From: Agrilactobacillus composti DSM 18527 = JCM 14202
Lineage (GTDB): Bacteria; Bacillota; Bacilli; Lactobacillales; Lactobacillaceae
Length of the DNA: 64,000 nt
Reading direction: 5' to 3'
Assembly: GCF_001436375.1 (NCBI RefSeq)
Contig: NZ_AZGA01000002.1
Span: 62,001 to 126,000 of the forward strand
Positions 55,163-64,000 of the stretch are shown piece by piece. Within the stretch, counting starts at the first letter, position 1, and each line of letters begins with the position of its first letter. The notes beneath the pieces are model-generated. The model worked only from the letters and a program-made list of their open reading frames with translations. It had not been told where the DNA came from and did not search any database. Both the position numbers and the translations under genes were made by a program.

Positions 55163-57139
55163 TTATTTTGTATTTTGAGGTGTATCTTCTAATAAGTGTT
55201 TAGCTATAAACGCCGCATAATATGGGCCCCCGGTAGTATTAGGGTGAACCCGATCATCATAAAACCAGTCATCGTGGCTATTGGCATAGCCGAACCAATC
55301 AATCACCACTAGATTCTTATAGCGCTTTTTAGCTTGTTGCAACGTGGCATTGACATCATTTTGCCATTCCCGCGTTGGGACGCGCACGTTGATCCAATAA
55401 ACGGTTCGTTGTGGTCCAAAGACACTCATTAAGGCATCCATTTGATCTAAGGTAAAGGGTCCATTGGTCCCTAAGCCCACCAAAATATTATCGGCTAAAG
55501 CGCCCTTATCAGCTAGCGCTTTAGCTTCTGCAGGAACTGCAACTAATTGCTTACCCACATCAGCTTCCATAACCATCTTAGGGAAAATTTGTTGTAGCAT
55601 GTTTTGACCATCTAACATCACTGAATCGCCAAAAGCCGTAACTTGCAGCGTTTGAGCGCGCTGTAATTGCACTTGCGTTAAGCCATATTTCTCTAAGTCC
55701 TGATTAACAGGGTGTTTCTTAGCTTGTTTTTCCAAAGACTGCTCAGATGCCACGCTGACAGACTTACTATAAGAAGCATCTTTAGCAGCTTTTTTCTTTT
55801 CAGCATTGGCTTTTTTAGCCTCACTGATCAAAGCCGCATTACGTTTAGCATTGGTCGCTTTATTCTTTTTGATTTTTTGAGCTAGAGCCGAATCATTAGC
55901 CTTGCCTGGTTTAACCGTTGTCGCTTGCACCACGCCGGTCATGCCAATGGCAAAAATCAGGACAGCTAAAAATGACACAACTTTGGTCGCCCGCTTTTGC
56001 GAGTTATTAAAAGTCACCAGTTGCTTTAAGAACTGGCCAGTTTGTTTAAAGTCAAAATGCGCAATTGGCTGCTCAATATAACGGAAAGATAATTCGCTGA
56101 TCACCAAAATCAAGATTGCTTCAATGATGTGATAAGTCACTTGATGATCGGCAATATTAGTCATTCGTGCTTCAAAAAAAAGCATGACTGGGAATTGATA
56201 CAAATAAATACCATAACTTCTAGCGCCAATCCAAGTGAATAACTTATTGGTCAATACTTGATTCCAATCCGCCCCAGGATGGGCAATCACGGCAATCAAG
56301 ATGGTAGCTAATAAAGAGAAGACGAACATACCGCCGCGATAAAGTGCTGCGCCTTGGTCGGTTAAATTTAAGAATAAGAAAGCCATTCCTACAAAGCAGA
56401 CAATGCCAATCGCATCCAGTAATACCCGATCCCTGGTCTCAATCCCCTTTTTCAAACGACTGCTGGGCCAAAGAATCGCTAAGGCACAGCCAAATAAAAT
56501 ACTAAACATCCGTGTATCCGTCCCATAATAGATCCGACTTGGATCAACGTGGGGTTGGTAAAGCACCGCCATTAACACTGCTGACGCAATTGCTAAAATC
56601 ATTGTAATATTGAAGATGTGCGATCGTTTTTTTAATAATTTCAGCATGATAACCATTAAAACTGGCCAAACAATATAAAACTGACCTTCAATGGATAACG
56701 TCCATAAATGGGTGAAAGGTGACTCACTGTTGGCAAAACGTTCAAAATAAGACTGACCGTTTACAATCTGCCACCAGTTATACACATTTAATAAATTTGT
56801 CAGTACTATCTTATGCAGATTCTCTAAAAGACTTCTTTGAAACAGCACGATGTAAGCGCTGGTAGCAAATAGCACCGCACATAAAGCTGGATAGATCCGC
56901 TTTAACCGCTTTGTAAAAAAGACTTTAAAATTAAATGAACCCTTGGTTTGATACTGACGAACCAACTGATCCGTAATCAAATAACCAGAAATAATGAAAA
57001 AGATTGGGACACCCAAGTACCCGCCCTTAAAAACATTAGGATTCATATGATATAAAATGACACCTAATACGCCAAGTGCGCGCAGACCATCAAATCCTGT
57101 AATATATCTGCGCTGTTGTGTTGGTTGATTTTTGTCCAT
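55163..57139 (-). CDS. OatA-like acyltransferase with SGNH domain
   Basis: A 658-residue membrane protein. The N-terminal acyltransferase-3 domain (~10-370) has about ten transmembrane helices and begins GFDGLRALGVLGVILYH with conserved His. A TM helix near 390-410 and a charged, lysine-, alanine- and glutamate-rich linker (~415-480) lead to a C-terminal extracellular SGNH domain: FGDSVMLDG, GTNGPF and DDRVHPN with the Asp and His. The layout matches OatA, the peptidoglycan O-acetyltransferase that confers lysozyme resistance. Activity on wall or on other glycans cannot be told from sequence. Confidence 0.85.
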   Translation of the reverse strand: MDKNQPTQQRRYITGFDGLRALGVLGVILYHMNPNVFKGGYLGVPIFFIISGYLITDQLVRQYQTKGSFNFKVFFTKRLKRIYPALCAVLFATSAYIVLFQRSLLENLHKIVLTNLLNVYNWWQIVNGQSYFERFANSESPFTHLWTLSIEGQFYIVWPVLMVIMLKLLKKRSHIFNITMILAIASAVLMAVLYQPHVDPSRIYYGTDTRMFSILFGCALAILWPSSRLKKGIETRDRVLLDAIGIVCFVGMAFLFLNLTDQGAALYRGGMFVFSLLATILIAVIAHPGADWNQVLTNKLFTWIGARSYGIYLYQFPVMLFFEARMTNIADHQVTYHIIEAILILVISELSFRYIEQPIAHFDFKQTGQFLKQLVTFNNSQKRATKVVSFLAVLIFAIGMTGVVQATTVKPGKANDSALAQKIKKNKATNAKRNAALISEAKKANAEKKKAAKDASYSKSVSVASEQSLEKQAKKHPVNQDLEKYGLTQVQLQRAQTLQVTAFGDSVMLDGQNMLQQIFPKMVMEADVGKQLVAVPAEAKALADKGALADNILVGLGTNGPFTLDQMDALMSVFGPQRTVYWINVRVPTREWQNDVNATLQQAKKRYKNLVVIDWFGYANSHDDWFYDDRVHPNTTGGPYYAAFIAKHLLEDTPQNTK

Positions 57140-57183
57140 CTTCGCCTAACCCTCAATAAAATAATTTAAGCCTGACTTTATAA

Positions 57184-58473
57184 TTAATCTACAAATTCAA
57201 AGGTAAAGTCATCAATTGCTACTAAGTCGCCATTGGTTGCCCCAGCCTGGCGTAATGCCTCTTCCACGCCTAATGACTTCAACTGTTTTGCAAAACGTAA
57301 AACACTATCGTGGTGATCCAAATTGGTCATCTTAAACAGCTTTTCAATGCGTTCCCCAGTGATAACGTAAACATCATCTTCATCTTTGTGGACTTCAAAA
57401 TCGTTAGCCGTCGGTGCTTCATAGGTGTAAGTCTTCGTTGCTGATTCACTTGGTACTGTTTTAGGCACAGAACTTAACACATCAGCAGTAACTTGTAACA
57501 ATTGAGCCACCCCTTGATGGGATACACTAGAAATTGCGAAAACCTTTAAATTCTTGGGTGAATCAACAGCTTTAAGCTGTGTTTTGAATGTTTCAAACCG
57601 TTCTTTTGACCCGGGCAGATCCATTTTAGTCGCCACCACAATTTGAGGCCGCTCTAATATTTTAGCATCATAGGTCACTAATTCATGATTGATTTGTTTG
57701 AAGTCATCGATTGGTTCCCGGCCATTATCTGGATCCATATCCACTAGATGCAAAATCACCCGCGTCCGTTCCACATGCCGTAAGAACTGGAATCCTAAAC
57801 CGACCCCGTTAGAGGCACCTTCAATTAATCCTGGTAAATCAGCCATTACAAAATCTTGACCGTCTTGTAATTGCACCATCCCTAAGTTGGGTACCAGTGT
57901 TGTGAAATGATACGCCGCAATCTTAGGTTTAGCACTGGTAGCCACGGATAGTAACGTAGACTTCCCTACAGAAGGGTAACCGACTAACCCAACGTCAGCA
58001 ATGACCCGTAGTTCTAATTGAATTTCTAACTCTTGGCCGGGTTCGCCATTTTCGGCGATTTCAGGCGCCCGATTTTTCGCATTGGCAAAATGGATATTGC
58101 CACGACCACCGCGACCGCCTTTGGCCACGACTAATTCTTGGCCAATTTCCGTCAAATCACCGATTACTTCACCAGTTGCGACATTTTTAACCATGGTGCC
58201 TTCGGGAACCTTAATAAAGGTATCTTCGGCGCCACGGCCATACATACCTTTGATCATCCCATTTTCACCACTGGCAGCTTTAAATTTTCTTCTATATCGG
58301 AAATCCATTAAGGTTCTCAGCCCTGGATCCACTTTTAAAACGATACTACCGCCCTTACCGCCGTCACCGCCGGCTGGGCCACCGTTAGGGACATACTTTT
58401 CGTGACGAAAGGCAACAGAACCATCGCCGCCTTTGCCAGCTTTTACTTCTATTTTTACTTGGTCGACAAACAT
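57184..58473 (-). CDS. obgE: GTPase Obg (CgtA)
   Basis: An essential GTPase of ribosome assembly and stress response. The 429-residue protein has the glycine-rich Obg fold ([26 protein letters not shown]..., 1-157), a G domain with GYPSVGKST near 166 and TKMD, and a C-terminal OCT domain (~350-429), as in Firmicutes. The ATG at 58473 follows AAGGAG. It lies upstream of the oatA-like gene and is divergent from the fru operon. Confidence 0.95.
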   Translation of the reverse strand: MFVDQVKIEVKAGKGGDGSVAFRHEKYVPNGGPAGGDGGKGGSIVLKVDPGLRTLMDFRYRRKFKAASGENGMIKGMYGRGAEDTFIKVPEGTMVKNVATGEVIGDLTEIGQELVVAKGGRGGRGNIHFANAKNRAPEIAENGEPGQELEIQLELRVIADVGLVGYPSVGKSTLLSVATSAKPKIAAYHFTTLVPNLGMVQLQDGQDFVMADLPGLIEGASNGVGLGFQFLRHVERTRVILHLVDMDPDNGREPIDDFKQINHELVTYDAKILERPQIVVATKMDLPGSKERFETFKTQLKAVDSPKNLKVFAISSVSHQGVAQLLQVTADVLSSVPKTVPSESATKTYTYEAPTANDFEVHKDEDDVYVITGERIEKLFKMTNLDHHDSVLRFAKQLKSLGVEEALRQAGATNGDLVAIDDFTFEFVD

Positions 58474-58588
58474 TTGTTTCTCCTTTTCAATTCGCACCTA
58501 TATTATCTTACTTATTCTAACAGTAAATGTAAATATAACCTAGTCTTTATTTCTGGGTATTTCAAAACTTTTGCAAGGACTATGACCG

Positions 58589-58644
58589 TTTTTGAATGTT
58601 TTTAATCGTTTTTTGTTGCTTTTTACATGTCAAGCGGTTACAAT
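58589..58644 (+). promoter_or_regulatory. fru operon promoter with phased T-tracts and cre-like site
   Basis: The -35 TTGCTT (58616-58621) and -10 TACAAT (58639-58644) are 17 bp apart. AAGCGGTTACA (58632-58642), matching 11 of 14 cre positions, overlaps the spacer and -10, so CcpA could repress. Upstream, four T-runs begin at 58589, 58599, 58609 and 58620, i.e. every 10-11 bp, so they are on one face of the helix. These may bend DNA, act as an UP element, or contain repeated FruR half-sites (GTTTTTGAATG-type). Confidence 0.55.
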
Positions 58645-58665
58645 ACGTATTGGAGTTGATTGCAA

Positions 58666-59421
58666 ATGTTAACAGAAGAGCGTCAAAATCATATTTTACA
58701 ATGCTTACAAACGCAACCAATCATTAAACTACACGATTTGGTCGCCCATACCCACGCCTCTGAATCAACTGTCCGCCGGGATTTACAAGAACTAGAAGAT
58801 AGTGGTTTATTGACCCGCATTCACGGTGGCGCCAAGCGGCTCACCAGTCTGTTGGAAGAACCCAGTCAAACGGCCAAAGCCAATACGAATTTACAAGAAA
58901 AACGTCGAATCGCGCAATACGCCGCAGACAAACTCAAACCAAATGCCATTGTTTTTCTGGATGCCGGGACAACGATTCAAGCCATGATTCCCTATTTAAA
59001 GTCAGAATTACATTTGACCATTGTCACCAATGGGATCGATACAGCTTCCATGCTGTCAGAAACCAATTTAAAAATCCTGTTGATTGGCGGTCAAATCAAA
59101 AATCTAACTAAAGCCGTGATTGGTTCAAAAGCCATTGAGCAAATCCATGATTACCAATTTGATATTGCTTTTTTAGGTACCAATGGGATTCATGCCGACT
59201 TTGGTTTTTCCACCCCTGATCCAGAAGAAGGTGCCTTGAAACGGGCAATCATTTCCAGATCGGCTGAAAATTATATCTTAGCTGATGCTAGCAAATTTGG
59301 TCGAATTTCTTTTGATCGCTTTGCTAAATTAGATGAAGTCCAAGTGATCACATCCCATGTACCAGCGGATTATCGCAACATCATGCAACAAACCAAAACT
59401 GAGGAGGTTTCACCCAAGTGA
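58666..59421 (+). CDS. fruR: DeoR-family fructose operon regulator
   Basis: A 251-residue DeoR-type repressor. The N-terminal helix-turn-helix (EERQNHILQCLQTQPIIKLHDLVAHTHASESTVRRDLQEL) binds DNA, and the DeoRC sensor domain (IVFLDAGTTIQAMIPYL..TNGID) is expected to bind fructose-1-phosphate. Start ATG at 58666 has GGAG 10 bp upstream; a TTG at 58660 is an alternative. Its stop overlaps the fruK GTG. It probably controls fruRKA. Confidence 0.92.
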   Translation: MLTEERQNHILQCLQTQPIIKLHDLVAHTHASESTVRRDLQELEDSGLLTRIHGGAKRLTSLLEEPSQTAKANTNLQEKRRIAQYAADKLKPNAIVFLDAGTTIQAMIPYLKSELHLTIVTNGIDTASMLSETNLKILLIGGQIKNLTKAVIGSKAIEQIHDYQFDIAFLGTNGIHADFGFSTPDPEEGALKRAIISRSAENYILADASKFGRISFDRFAKLDEVQVITSHVPADYRNIMQQTKTEEVSPK

Positions 59422-60332
59422 TTTATACAGTAACAGCAAATCCTGCCATTGACTACGTGGTCACCGCTGACACGATTCAATTGGGCACAGTCAATCGTTT
59501 GAACTCTAGTGTTTCTTTACCAGGTGGTAAAGGCATTAACGTCTCGCGTATTTTAAAACAACTAACTATTGAAACAACAGCTTTAGGTTTCATCGGTGGT
59601 TATACCGGTGCCTTTGTCAAAAGTACCTTGGCCGCAGAAGACTTAACCACTAATTTCACCGAAATTTCAGATACAACTCGAATCAACGTGAAAATTAAAG
59701 CTGATCAAGAAACTGAGATCAATGGTCAAGGCCCTAAAGTGACACCTAAAGAGATCTCAAAATTTGAAGATACTTTGGGTCAATTAAAACCAGGTGATGT
59801 GGTAGTTATGTCTGGCAGTTTGCCACCAAGTTTACCAGATACTTTTTATAAAGATCTTATCCCATTGATTCGAGAACAAGGTGCTGATTTTGTGATCGAT
59901 ACCACGGGCCAAGCGCTGCTGGATACCTTAAGCTACCATCCTTTAGTGGTCAAACCAAACCACCACGAATTAGCTGAACTATTTCATGTTCAATTAACAA
60001 GTCTAGCCGATATCGCCAAATATGGCCGTCAACTCTTAGACTTAGGCGCTAAAAACGTTTTAATTTCCATGGCTGGTGATGGTGCTTTCTTGATCACCCC
60101 AACCAAAACCTACTATTCTAAAGCGCCTAAAGGGACCGTTGTCAACTCAGTCGGTGCTGGGGACTCCATGATCGCCGGCTTTACTGGTATCTTTGCGCAA
60201 AATAATGACCCTGTGGCCAGCTTTAAAATGGGTTTGAGTTGTGGCAGCGCCACTGCTTTTACCAAAGACTTAGCTGACCGTTCACAAATCGAAGCCTTAA
60301 GCACACAAATTAAAATAGAAGCATTTCAATAA
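59418..60332 (+). CDS. fruK: 1-phosphofructokinase
   Basis: A PfkB-family kinase that converts fructose-1-phosphate made by FruA to fructose-1,6-bisphosphate. The 304-residue protein has NPAIDYVV, GGKGINVSR near 37-45, KPNHHELAELF, and the catalytic motif GAGDSMIAGF near 245-254. The start is GTG at 59418, overlapping the fruR stop (GTGA), with GAGGAGG upstream. Confidence 0.94.
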   Translation: MIYTVTANPAIDYVVTADTIQLGTVNRLNSSVSLPGGKGINVSRILKQLTIETTALGFIGGYTGAFVKSTLAAEDLTTNFTEISDTTRINVKIKADQETEINGQGPKVTPKEISKFEDTLGQLKPGDVVVMSGSLPPSLPDTFYKDLIPLIREQGADFVIDTTGQALLDTLSYHPLVVKPNHHELAELFHVQLTSLADIAKYGRQLLDLGAKNVLISMAGDGAFLITPTKTYYSKAPKGTVVNSVGAGDSMIAGFTGIFAQNNDPVASFKMGLSCGSATAFTKDLADRSQIEALSTQIKIEAFQ

Positions 60333-60349
60333 ATGGAGGATGCCAATTT

Positions 60350-62329
60350 ATGGACATTAGAGACTTACTGCTAAAAGATGTCATGATTATGGATCTTAAA
60401 GCAACAACCAAACGTGAAGCCATTGACGAAATGGTCCATCAATATTACGACAAGGGCATTATTGATGATGAAGACTTATATAAACAAGATATCTTAAAAC
60501 GTGAAGCGCAATCTACCACGGGTATTGGGGATGGCATTGCCATGCCCCATGCTAAGAATAAAGCCGTTAAGCGGGCCACCGTTTTATTTGCCAAAAGCCA
60601 AAAAGGCGTGGATTATGACGCCTTAGATGGTCAGCCGGTTTATTTATTCTTCATGATTGCCGCCCCAGAAGGCGCCAACAATGCGCATTTACAGGCCTTA
60701 GCTGCCCTGTCCTCCTTATTGATTGATCCAAACTTAGTGGCTGCCTTGAAAAAGGCCACGACGCCTGATGAAGTTCAAACCCTATTTGCTGATGCCCAGG
60801 CTAAAAAAGAAGCTGAAGATGCTGCTGACGAAGCCGCTGAAAAAGAAAAAGAAGCTAAGGCTGCCCAAGAAAGCACGCCAGATGAATCGCAAAAACCTTT
60901 TGTGGTGGCCGTGACAGCCTGCCCTACCGGTATTGCCCATACCTACATGGCTGAAGCTGCCTTGAAAAAGCAAGCCGCTGAGATGGGCGTAGATATCAAA
61001 GTTGAAACCAACGGTTCTGAAGGTGTCAAACACTTGCTGAGCGCCAGTGATATCGACCGGGCCCAAGGGGTTATCATTGCCGCCGATAAAAAAGTTAAAA
61101 TGGCCCGCTTTGATGGCAAACATTTATTAAATCGCCCCGTCACCGATGGTATCAACAAACCTGAAGAATTGATCGACACTGCTTTGAAACAAAGTGCCCC
61201 AATTTACCACGCTGAAGGTGGCGCGAGTGCTGACGGTGATGAAGGCAAAGCGGAACAACGCTCTGTGGGTAGCCAAATTTATGCCAACTTGATGAATGGG
61301 ATTTCTAATATGTTACCATTTGTCGTTGGTGGTGGTATTTTAATGGCCATCTCCTTCTTGATCGAGCGTTTCACTGGCGGTAATTCCACTTGGTTTATCT
61401 TCCCTAACCAAATTGGGACTTATGCTTTTAACTTCTTGATTCCTATCTTAGCCGCTTATATCGCTGAATCTATCGGTGATCGGCCAGCCTTAATGCCTGG
61501 GTTCGTCGGTGGGTTTATGGCCGCGACACCGGCTGCCAGCTTCTTCCCTTCTAAAAGCCCAGCCGGTTTCCTAGGGGGCTTAGCCGCTGGTTTCATCGCT
61601 GGTTATGCCGTTTTAGGGTTAAAGAAATTATTCAAACATCTGCCTCATTCCTTGGATGGCCTAAAACCTATCTTAATTTTCCCAGTACTGGGTCTGTTAG
61701 TGGTGGGTGCCATCATGTACTTTGCCGTTGATCCGGTTTTCGCCGTTATCAATGCCGGTATCACCAGTTTCTTAAAGGGGATGGGCACCGGTAATGCCGT
61801 GATCTTAGGTGTTGTACTAGGCGGGATGATGTCCATCGATATGGGTGGCCCCTTCAACAAGGCCGCTTATACCTTTGCTATTGGTGCCTATACAGCTACT
61901 GGTGATGGTACCTTAATGGCTGCGGTTATGGCCGGTGGGATGGTCCCACCTTTGGCAACGGCCATCGCCACGACTTTCTGGAAAAACAAATTTACCCCCG
62001 ACGAACGCCGGGCTGGTATCAGTAACTACGTCTTAGGTGCTTCTTTCATTACCGAAGGGGCCATTCCATTTGCCGCGGGGGATCCGTTACACGTTATTGT
62101 CTCCAGTGTCATTGGTTCCGCCATTGCCGGAGGCTTGACCCAGTTGTGGCACGTGAACGTCCCGGCACCCCATGGTGGTATTTTCGTCGTATTCTTGGCT
62201 AATCATCCACTATTCTACCTACTGTCATTCGCCATTGGCGCGATTATTGCCGGGGTCATCTTAGGCCTGTGGCGGCCAGTTCGCAAGGATGCAGATGTTG
62301 AGACACAAACCGCTTCAGATGCAGCCTAA
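60350..62329 (+). CDS. fruA: Fructose PTS transporter EIIABC
   Basis: Takes up and phosphorylates fructose at C1. The 659-residue fusion has EIIA (phospho-acceptor His67 in GIAMPHAKNKA), a lysine- and glutamate-rich linker (~145-180), EIIB (Cys191 in VTACPTGIAHTYMA) and EIIC (from ~315), with about nine transmembrane helices and GFIAGY, LTQLW. The ATG follows GGAGG. It is the last gene of fruRKA. Confidence 0.95.
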   Translation: MDIRDLLLKDVMIMDLKATTKREAIDEMVHQYYDKGIIDDEDLYKQDILKREAQSTTGIGDGIAMPHAKNKAVKRATVLFAKSQKGVDYDALDGQPVYLFFMIAAPEGANNAHLQALAALSSLLIDPNLVAALKKATTPDEVQTLFADAQAKKEAEDAADEAAEKEKEAKAAQESTPDESQKPFVVAVTACPTGIAHTYMAEAALKKQAAEMGVDIKVETNGSEGVKHLLSASDIDRAQGVIIAADKKVKMARFDGKHLLNRPVTDGINKPEELIDTALKQSAPIYHAEGGASADGDEGKAEQRSVGSQIYANLMNGISNMLPFVVGGGILMAISFLIERFTGGNSTWFIFPNQIGTYAFNFLIPILAAYIAESIGDRPALMPGFVGGFMAATPAASFFPSKSPAGFLGGLAAGFIAGYAVLGLKKLFKHLPHSLDGLKPILIFPVLGLLVVGAIMYFAVDPVFAVINAGITSFLKGMGTGNAVILGVVLGGMMSIDMGGPFNKAAYTFAIGAYTATGDGTLMAAVMAGGMVPPLATAIATTFWKNKFTPDERRAGISNYVLGASFITEGAIPFAAGDPLHVIVSSVIGSAIAGGLTQLWHVNVPAPHGGIFVVFLANHPLFYLLSFAIGAIIAGVILGLWRPVRKDADVETQTASDAA

Positions 62330-62347
62330 TCACTAAAATAAGCATTT

Positions 62348-62383
62348 AAAAAGGATTGACCTGTCATGGGTCAATCCTTTTTT
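62348..62383. terminator. Terminator of the fru operon, shared with the amidotransferase gene
   Basis: Two perfect 13-14 bp arms (62348-62361 and 62368-62381) around TGTCAT, with A-runs on one side and T-runs on the other. It lies 18 bp past fruA, and ends at the stop of the convergent gene on the minus strand. Confidence 0.85.
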
Positions 62384-62384
62384 G

Positions 62385-63122
62385 CTAGACACTTGTTTTA
62401 GCTTTGGCTAACTTCACCAAGCGTTCAAATATTTGTAAGTTACGAGCATCGTAGTCCACCAGCATTTCAGGATGCCATTGAACCCCAAAGAAACGGTGAT
62501 CTTTGTCTTGGCTCCAAACGCCTTCCACCACATCATCACTGCTGCGGGCAATAACAGTTAGATCATCCCCCGTAGTCTTAACAGCTTGTTGATGCAGTGA
62601 GTTGACTAAGACTTTTTCCCCAAAGATATCCCGCAGGAAATTATCAGGTTGGGTATATACATAGTGACTGGGCTGAGAATCATCCGTGGGGATCTGCATA
62701 TGTTTGATTTGGGGCCGATCCCGATAAATTAGGTTTTGATATAATTTACCATTTAAAGCCACGTTTAACACTTGCATCCCCCGACAGACCCCTAACAAGG
62801 GTTTGTCCGTTTTAGCCACGGACTTCACCAAATTAATTTCAAACCGATCGCGTTTCAAACTTGTCTGGCCCATTTTTGGCAAAGGCTCTTCCCCATATAA
62901 AAACGGGGATACTCCTTGGCCGCCAGTTAATAAAAAGCCATCAAATTGGGCCACATAATCAGCAGTTTCCTCAGGGTTGGTTAATGGCAGAATAAATGGT
63001 AAGCCGCCAACTTTGGCAATGGCATCCAGAAAAAACTGCGGCACATAAGAAGCGGGATGGTTATGGAAGACATTTTCGGCAAATTCATATTGGTTGGCCA
63101 CAATGGCAATTTTTGGTTTCAT
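62385..63122 (-). CDS. Class I glutamine amidotransferase-like hydrolase (peptidase C26 / PuuD-like)
   Basis: A 245-residue protein of the gamma-glutamyl-gamma-aminobutyrate hydrolase family, which cleaves gamma-glutamyl amides. The catalytic triad is Cys113 in LLGVCRGMQVLN, and His and Glu in VQWHPEM near 222. It has no synthetase domain. Start is the ATG at 63122 with GGGAG upstream. The natural substrate is not known from sequence. It is between the fru operon and uvrC. Confidence 0.88.
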   Translation of the reverse strand: MKPKIAIVANQYEFAENVFHNHPASYVPQFFLDAIAKVGGLPFILPLTNPEETADYVAQFDGFLLTGGQGVSPFLYGEEPLPKMGQTSLKRDRFEINLVKSVAKTDKPLLGVCRGMQVLNVALNGKLYQNLIYRDRPQIKHMQIPTDDSQPSHYVYTQPDNFLRDIFGEKVLVNSLHQQAVKTTGDDLTVIARSSDDVVEGVWSQDKDHRFFGVQWHPEMLVDYDARNLQIFERLVKLAKAKTSV

Positions 63123-63248
63123 AGACGTAACTCCCTGTATTTTTATATTCAATTAGATAACAAGTATTTGAACTAATCATCTTAAAAGCTGTCCTTAGAC
63201 GGGCAAATTCACCAACTTTAATTAATTGACATAACATATATTACCACG

Positions 63249-63273
63249 AAAAATGAGAGATAACGTCATTTTT
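63249..63273. terminator. Weak hairpin, possible uvrC terminator
   Basis: AAAAATGA and TCATTTTT (8-bp arms) flank a 9-base loop, 58 bp past the uvrC stop. The stem is AT-rich. The rest of 63123-63330 shows no gene. Confidence 0.35.
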
Positions 63274-63330
63274 GCTTATAAAACAAAGAAAAATATGAGA
63301 AATACCTCAGTAATTACTATAAAAGCCCGC

Positions 63331-64000
63331 TTACTTATTGCTTAAGGTTGTTGGCGTTAATGATAGCTTGATCATCTGGGCTGTGGTTTTATCAATCCCT
63401 AAAGCCTGAATATCAGCTAAAGAGGCTTCACGAATCTTACTCAAAGAGCCAAACTGCCGCAATAATTTCGTCCGGGTTTTAGGGCCAACCCCTTTAATGG
63501 CTTCCAGTTGCGAGCTCAAGCTATTTTTAGTATGAGTCTTACGATGAAAAGTGATGACAAAGCGATGGACTTCATCTTGAATTCGTTGCAATAGATAAAA
63601 GCCCTGGCTCTTATGGTCTAAGGCCACCGGTTGAATATTGTCATCTGGACCAAACAATAGCGCAGTAGTGCGATGCTTGTCGTTTTTAACCATCCCCGCA
63701 ATGGGCAATTGATCCAAGCCTAATTCATTTTCTAAGACATCTCGAGCGGCTGACAATTCAATCTCACCGCCGTCCATCAAGATCAGGTCGGGTAGATCAC
63801 TATGCTCTTTTAATAGCCGCGAATATCGGCGCCGGATCACTTCTCGGGTATTGGCAGCTTCATCGGCACCATTTTGATGTTCCACTTCGCCTTTTAACTT
63901 GTATTTCCGATATAATTTCTTGGCCGGTCGACCATCTTCAAATACGACCATGGCTGACACTGGATCCTGGCCCATAATATGGGAGTGATCAAAAGCTTCG
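63331..64000 (-). CDS. uvrC: Excinuclease ABC subunit C (partial, N-terminus off the window)
   Basis: UvrC makes both incisions in nucleotide excision repair. The last ~223 residues are present. They contain the end of the RNase H-like nuclease domain (EAFDHSHIMGQDPVSAMVVFEDG, with the catalytic aspartate in FDHSH, and LILMDGGEIEL), and the C-terminal HhH DNA-binding domain (IKGVGPKTRTKLLRQFGSLSKI). The rest lies beyond position 64000. Confidence 0.95.
   Translation of the reverse strand, partial: EAFDHSHIMGQDPVSAMVVFEDGRPAKKLYRKYKLKGEVEHQNGADEAANTREVIRRRYSRLLKEHSDLPDLILMDGGEIELSAARDVLENELGLDQLPIAGMVKNDKHRTTALLFGPDDNIQPVALDHKSQGFYLLQRIQDEVHRFVITFHRKTHTKNSLSSQLEAIKGVGPKTRTKLLRQFGSLSKIREASLADIQALGIDKTTAQMIKLSLTPTTLSNK

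Overview
The window is a compact piece of core chromosome from a low-GC Gram-positive bacterium, almost certainly a member of the Lactobacillaceae. The evidence is gene content and gene order: hslV-hslU next to xerC, trmFO, topA and dprA; rbgA-rnhB; a folA-thyA pair whose ThyA has the 316-residue length and Cys198 that I recall for Lactobacillus casei; cca-dapB; hup-der-rpsA-cmk; recQ-ypbB-fer; ribT-scpA-scpB-rluB; xerD; and pfkA-pyk. About 60 protein genes were found. No tRNA, rRNA, insertion sequence, prophage, CRISPR array, attachment site or origin was recognised. Almost everything reads on the minus strand. The plus-strand exceptions are plsY, a hemolysin III family gene, fer, a yjzD-like gene, a gntR-type regulator and the fruRKA operon. 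Several genes use TTG or GTG starts.

Layout. 1-3707: topoisomerase IV (parC partial, then parE), divergent from plsY. 4579-9787: galM-like epimerase, hslU, hslV, xerC, trmFO. 9930-18803: topA, dprA, rnhB, rbgA, a CtpA-type protease, yozE-like, ypmS-like, a GDSL hydrolase and degV. 18973-23053: hemolysin III, folA, thyA, an ABC-F ATPase. 23199-27019: an unrecognised 152-residue protein, cca, dapB, a TPR protein. 27121-33513: HU, Der, S1-like protein, Cmk, a LysM membrane protein, RecQ. 33497-40616: YpbB-like partner of RecQ, ferredoxin, RibU behind an FMN riboswitch, RluB, ScpB, ScpA, RibT, XerD, an atypical Fur-family regulator, CvfB. 40658-47578: DUF441 membrane protein, pyruvate kinase, phosphofructokinase, DnaE. 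47692-55054: small membrane protein, orphan GntR regulator, lipoprotein, bL32, ClpB, LapA-like, SDR, RNase Z. 55163-64000: OatA-like acyltransferase, Obg, fructose operon fruR-fruK-fruA, a class I amidotransferase hydrolase, and the C-terminal part of UvrC.

The genes fall into a few functional groups. Chromosome topology and segregation: ParC/E, TopA, XerC/D, ScpA/B, HU, DprA, RecQ, UvrC, DnaE. Ribosome assembly, GTPases and RNA processing: RbgA, Der, Obg, TrmFO, RluB, Cca, RNase Z, S1, bL32. Proteostasis: HslUV, ClpB, CtpA. Fructose uptake and glycolysis: FruKA, Pfk, Pyk, with cre-like CcpA sites by the pfkA and fru promoters. The only intergenic stretch over 300 bp (35399-35743) holds the FMN riboswitch.

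I see no wholly new multigene system. The observations most worth a second look are: a Fur-family protein that has lost most ligands of the regulatory metal site; two genes (xerC and dprA) whose Shine-Dalgarno sequence and start codon are fused to a terminator-like hairpin with a T-run; a fructose promoter with helically phased T-tracts; an orphan GntR-type regulator with a palindrome on its own -10; and an unrecognised small protein between cca and the ABC-F gene.
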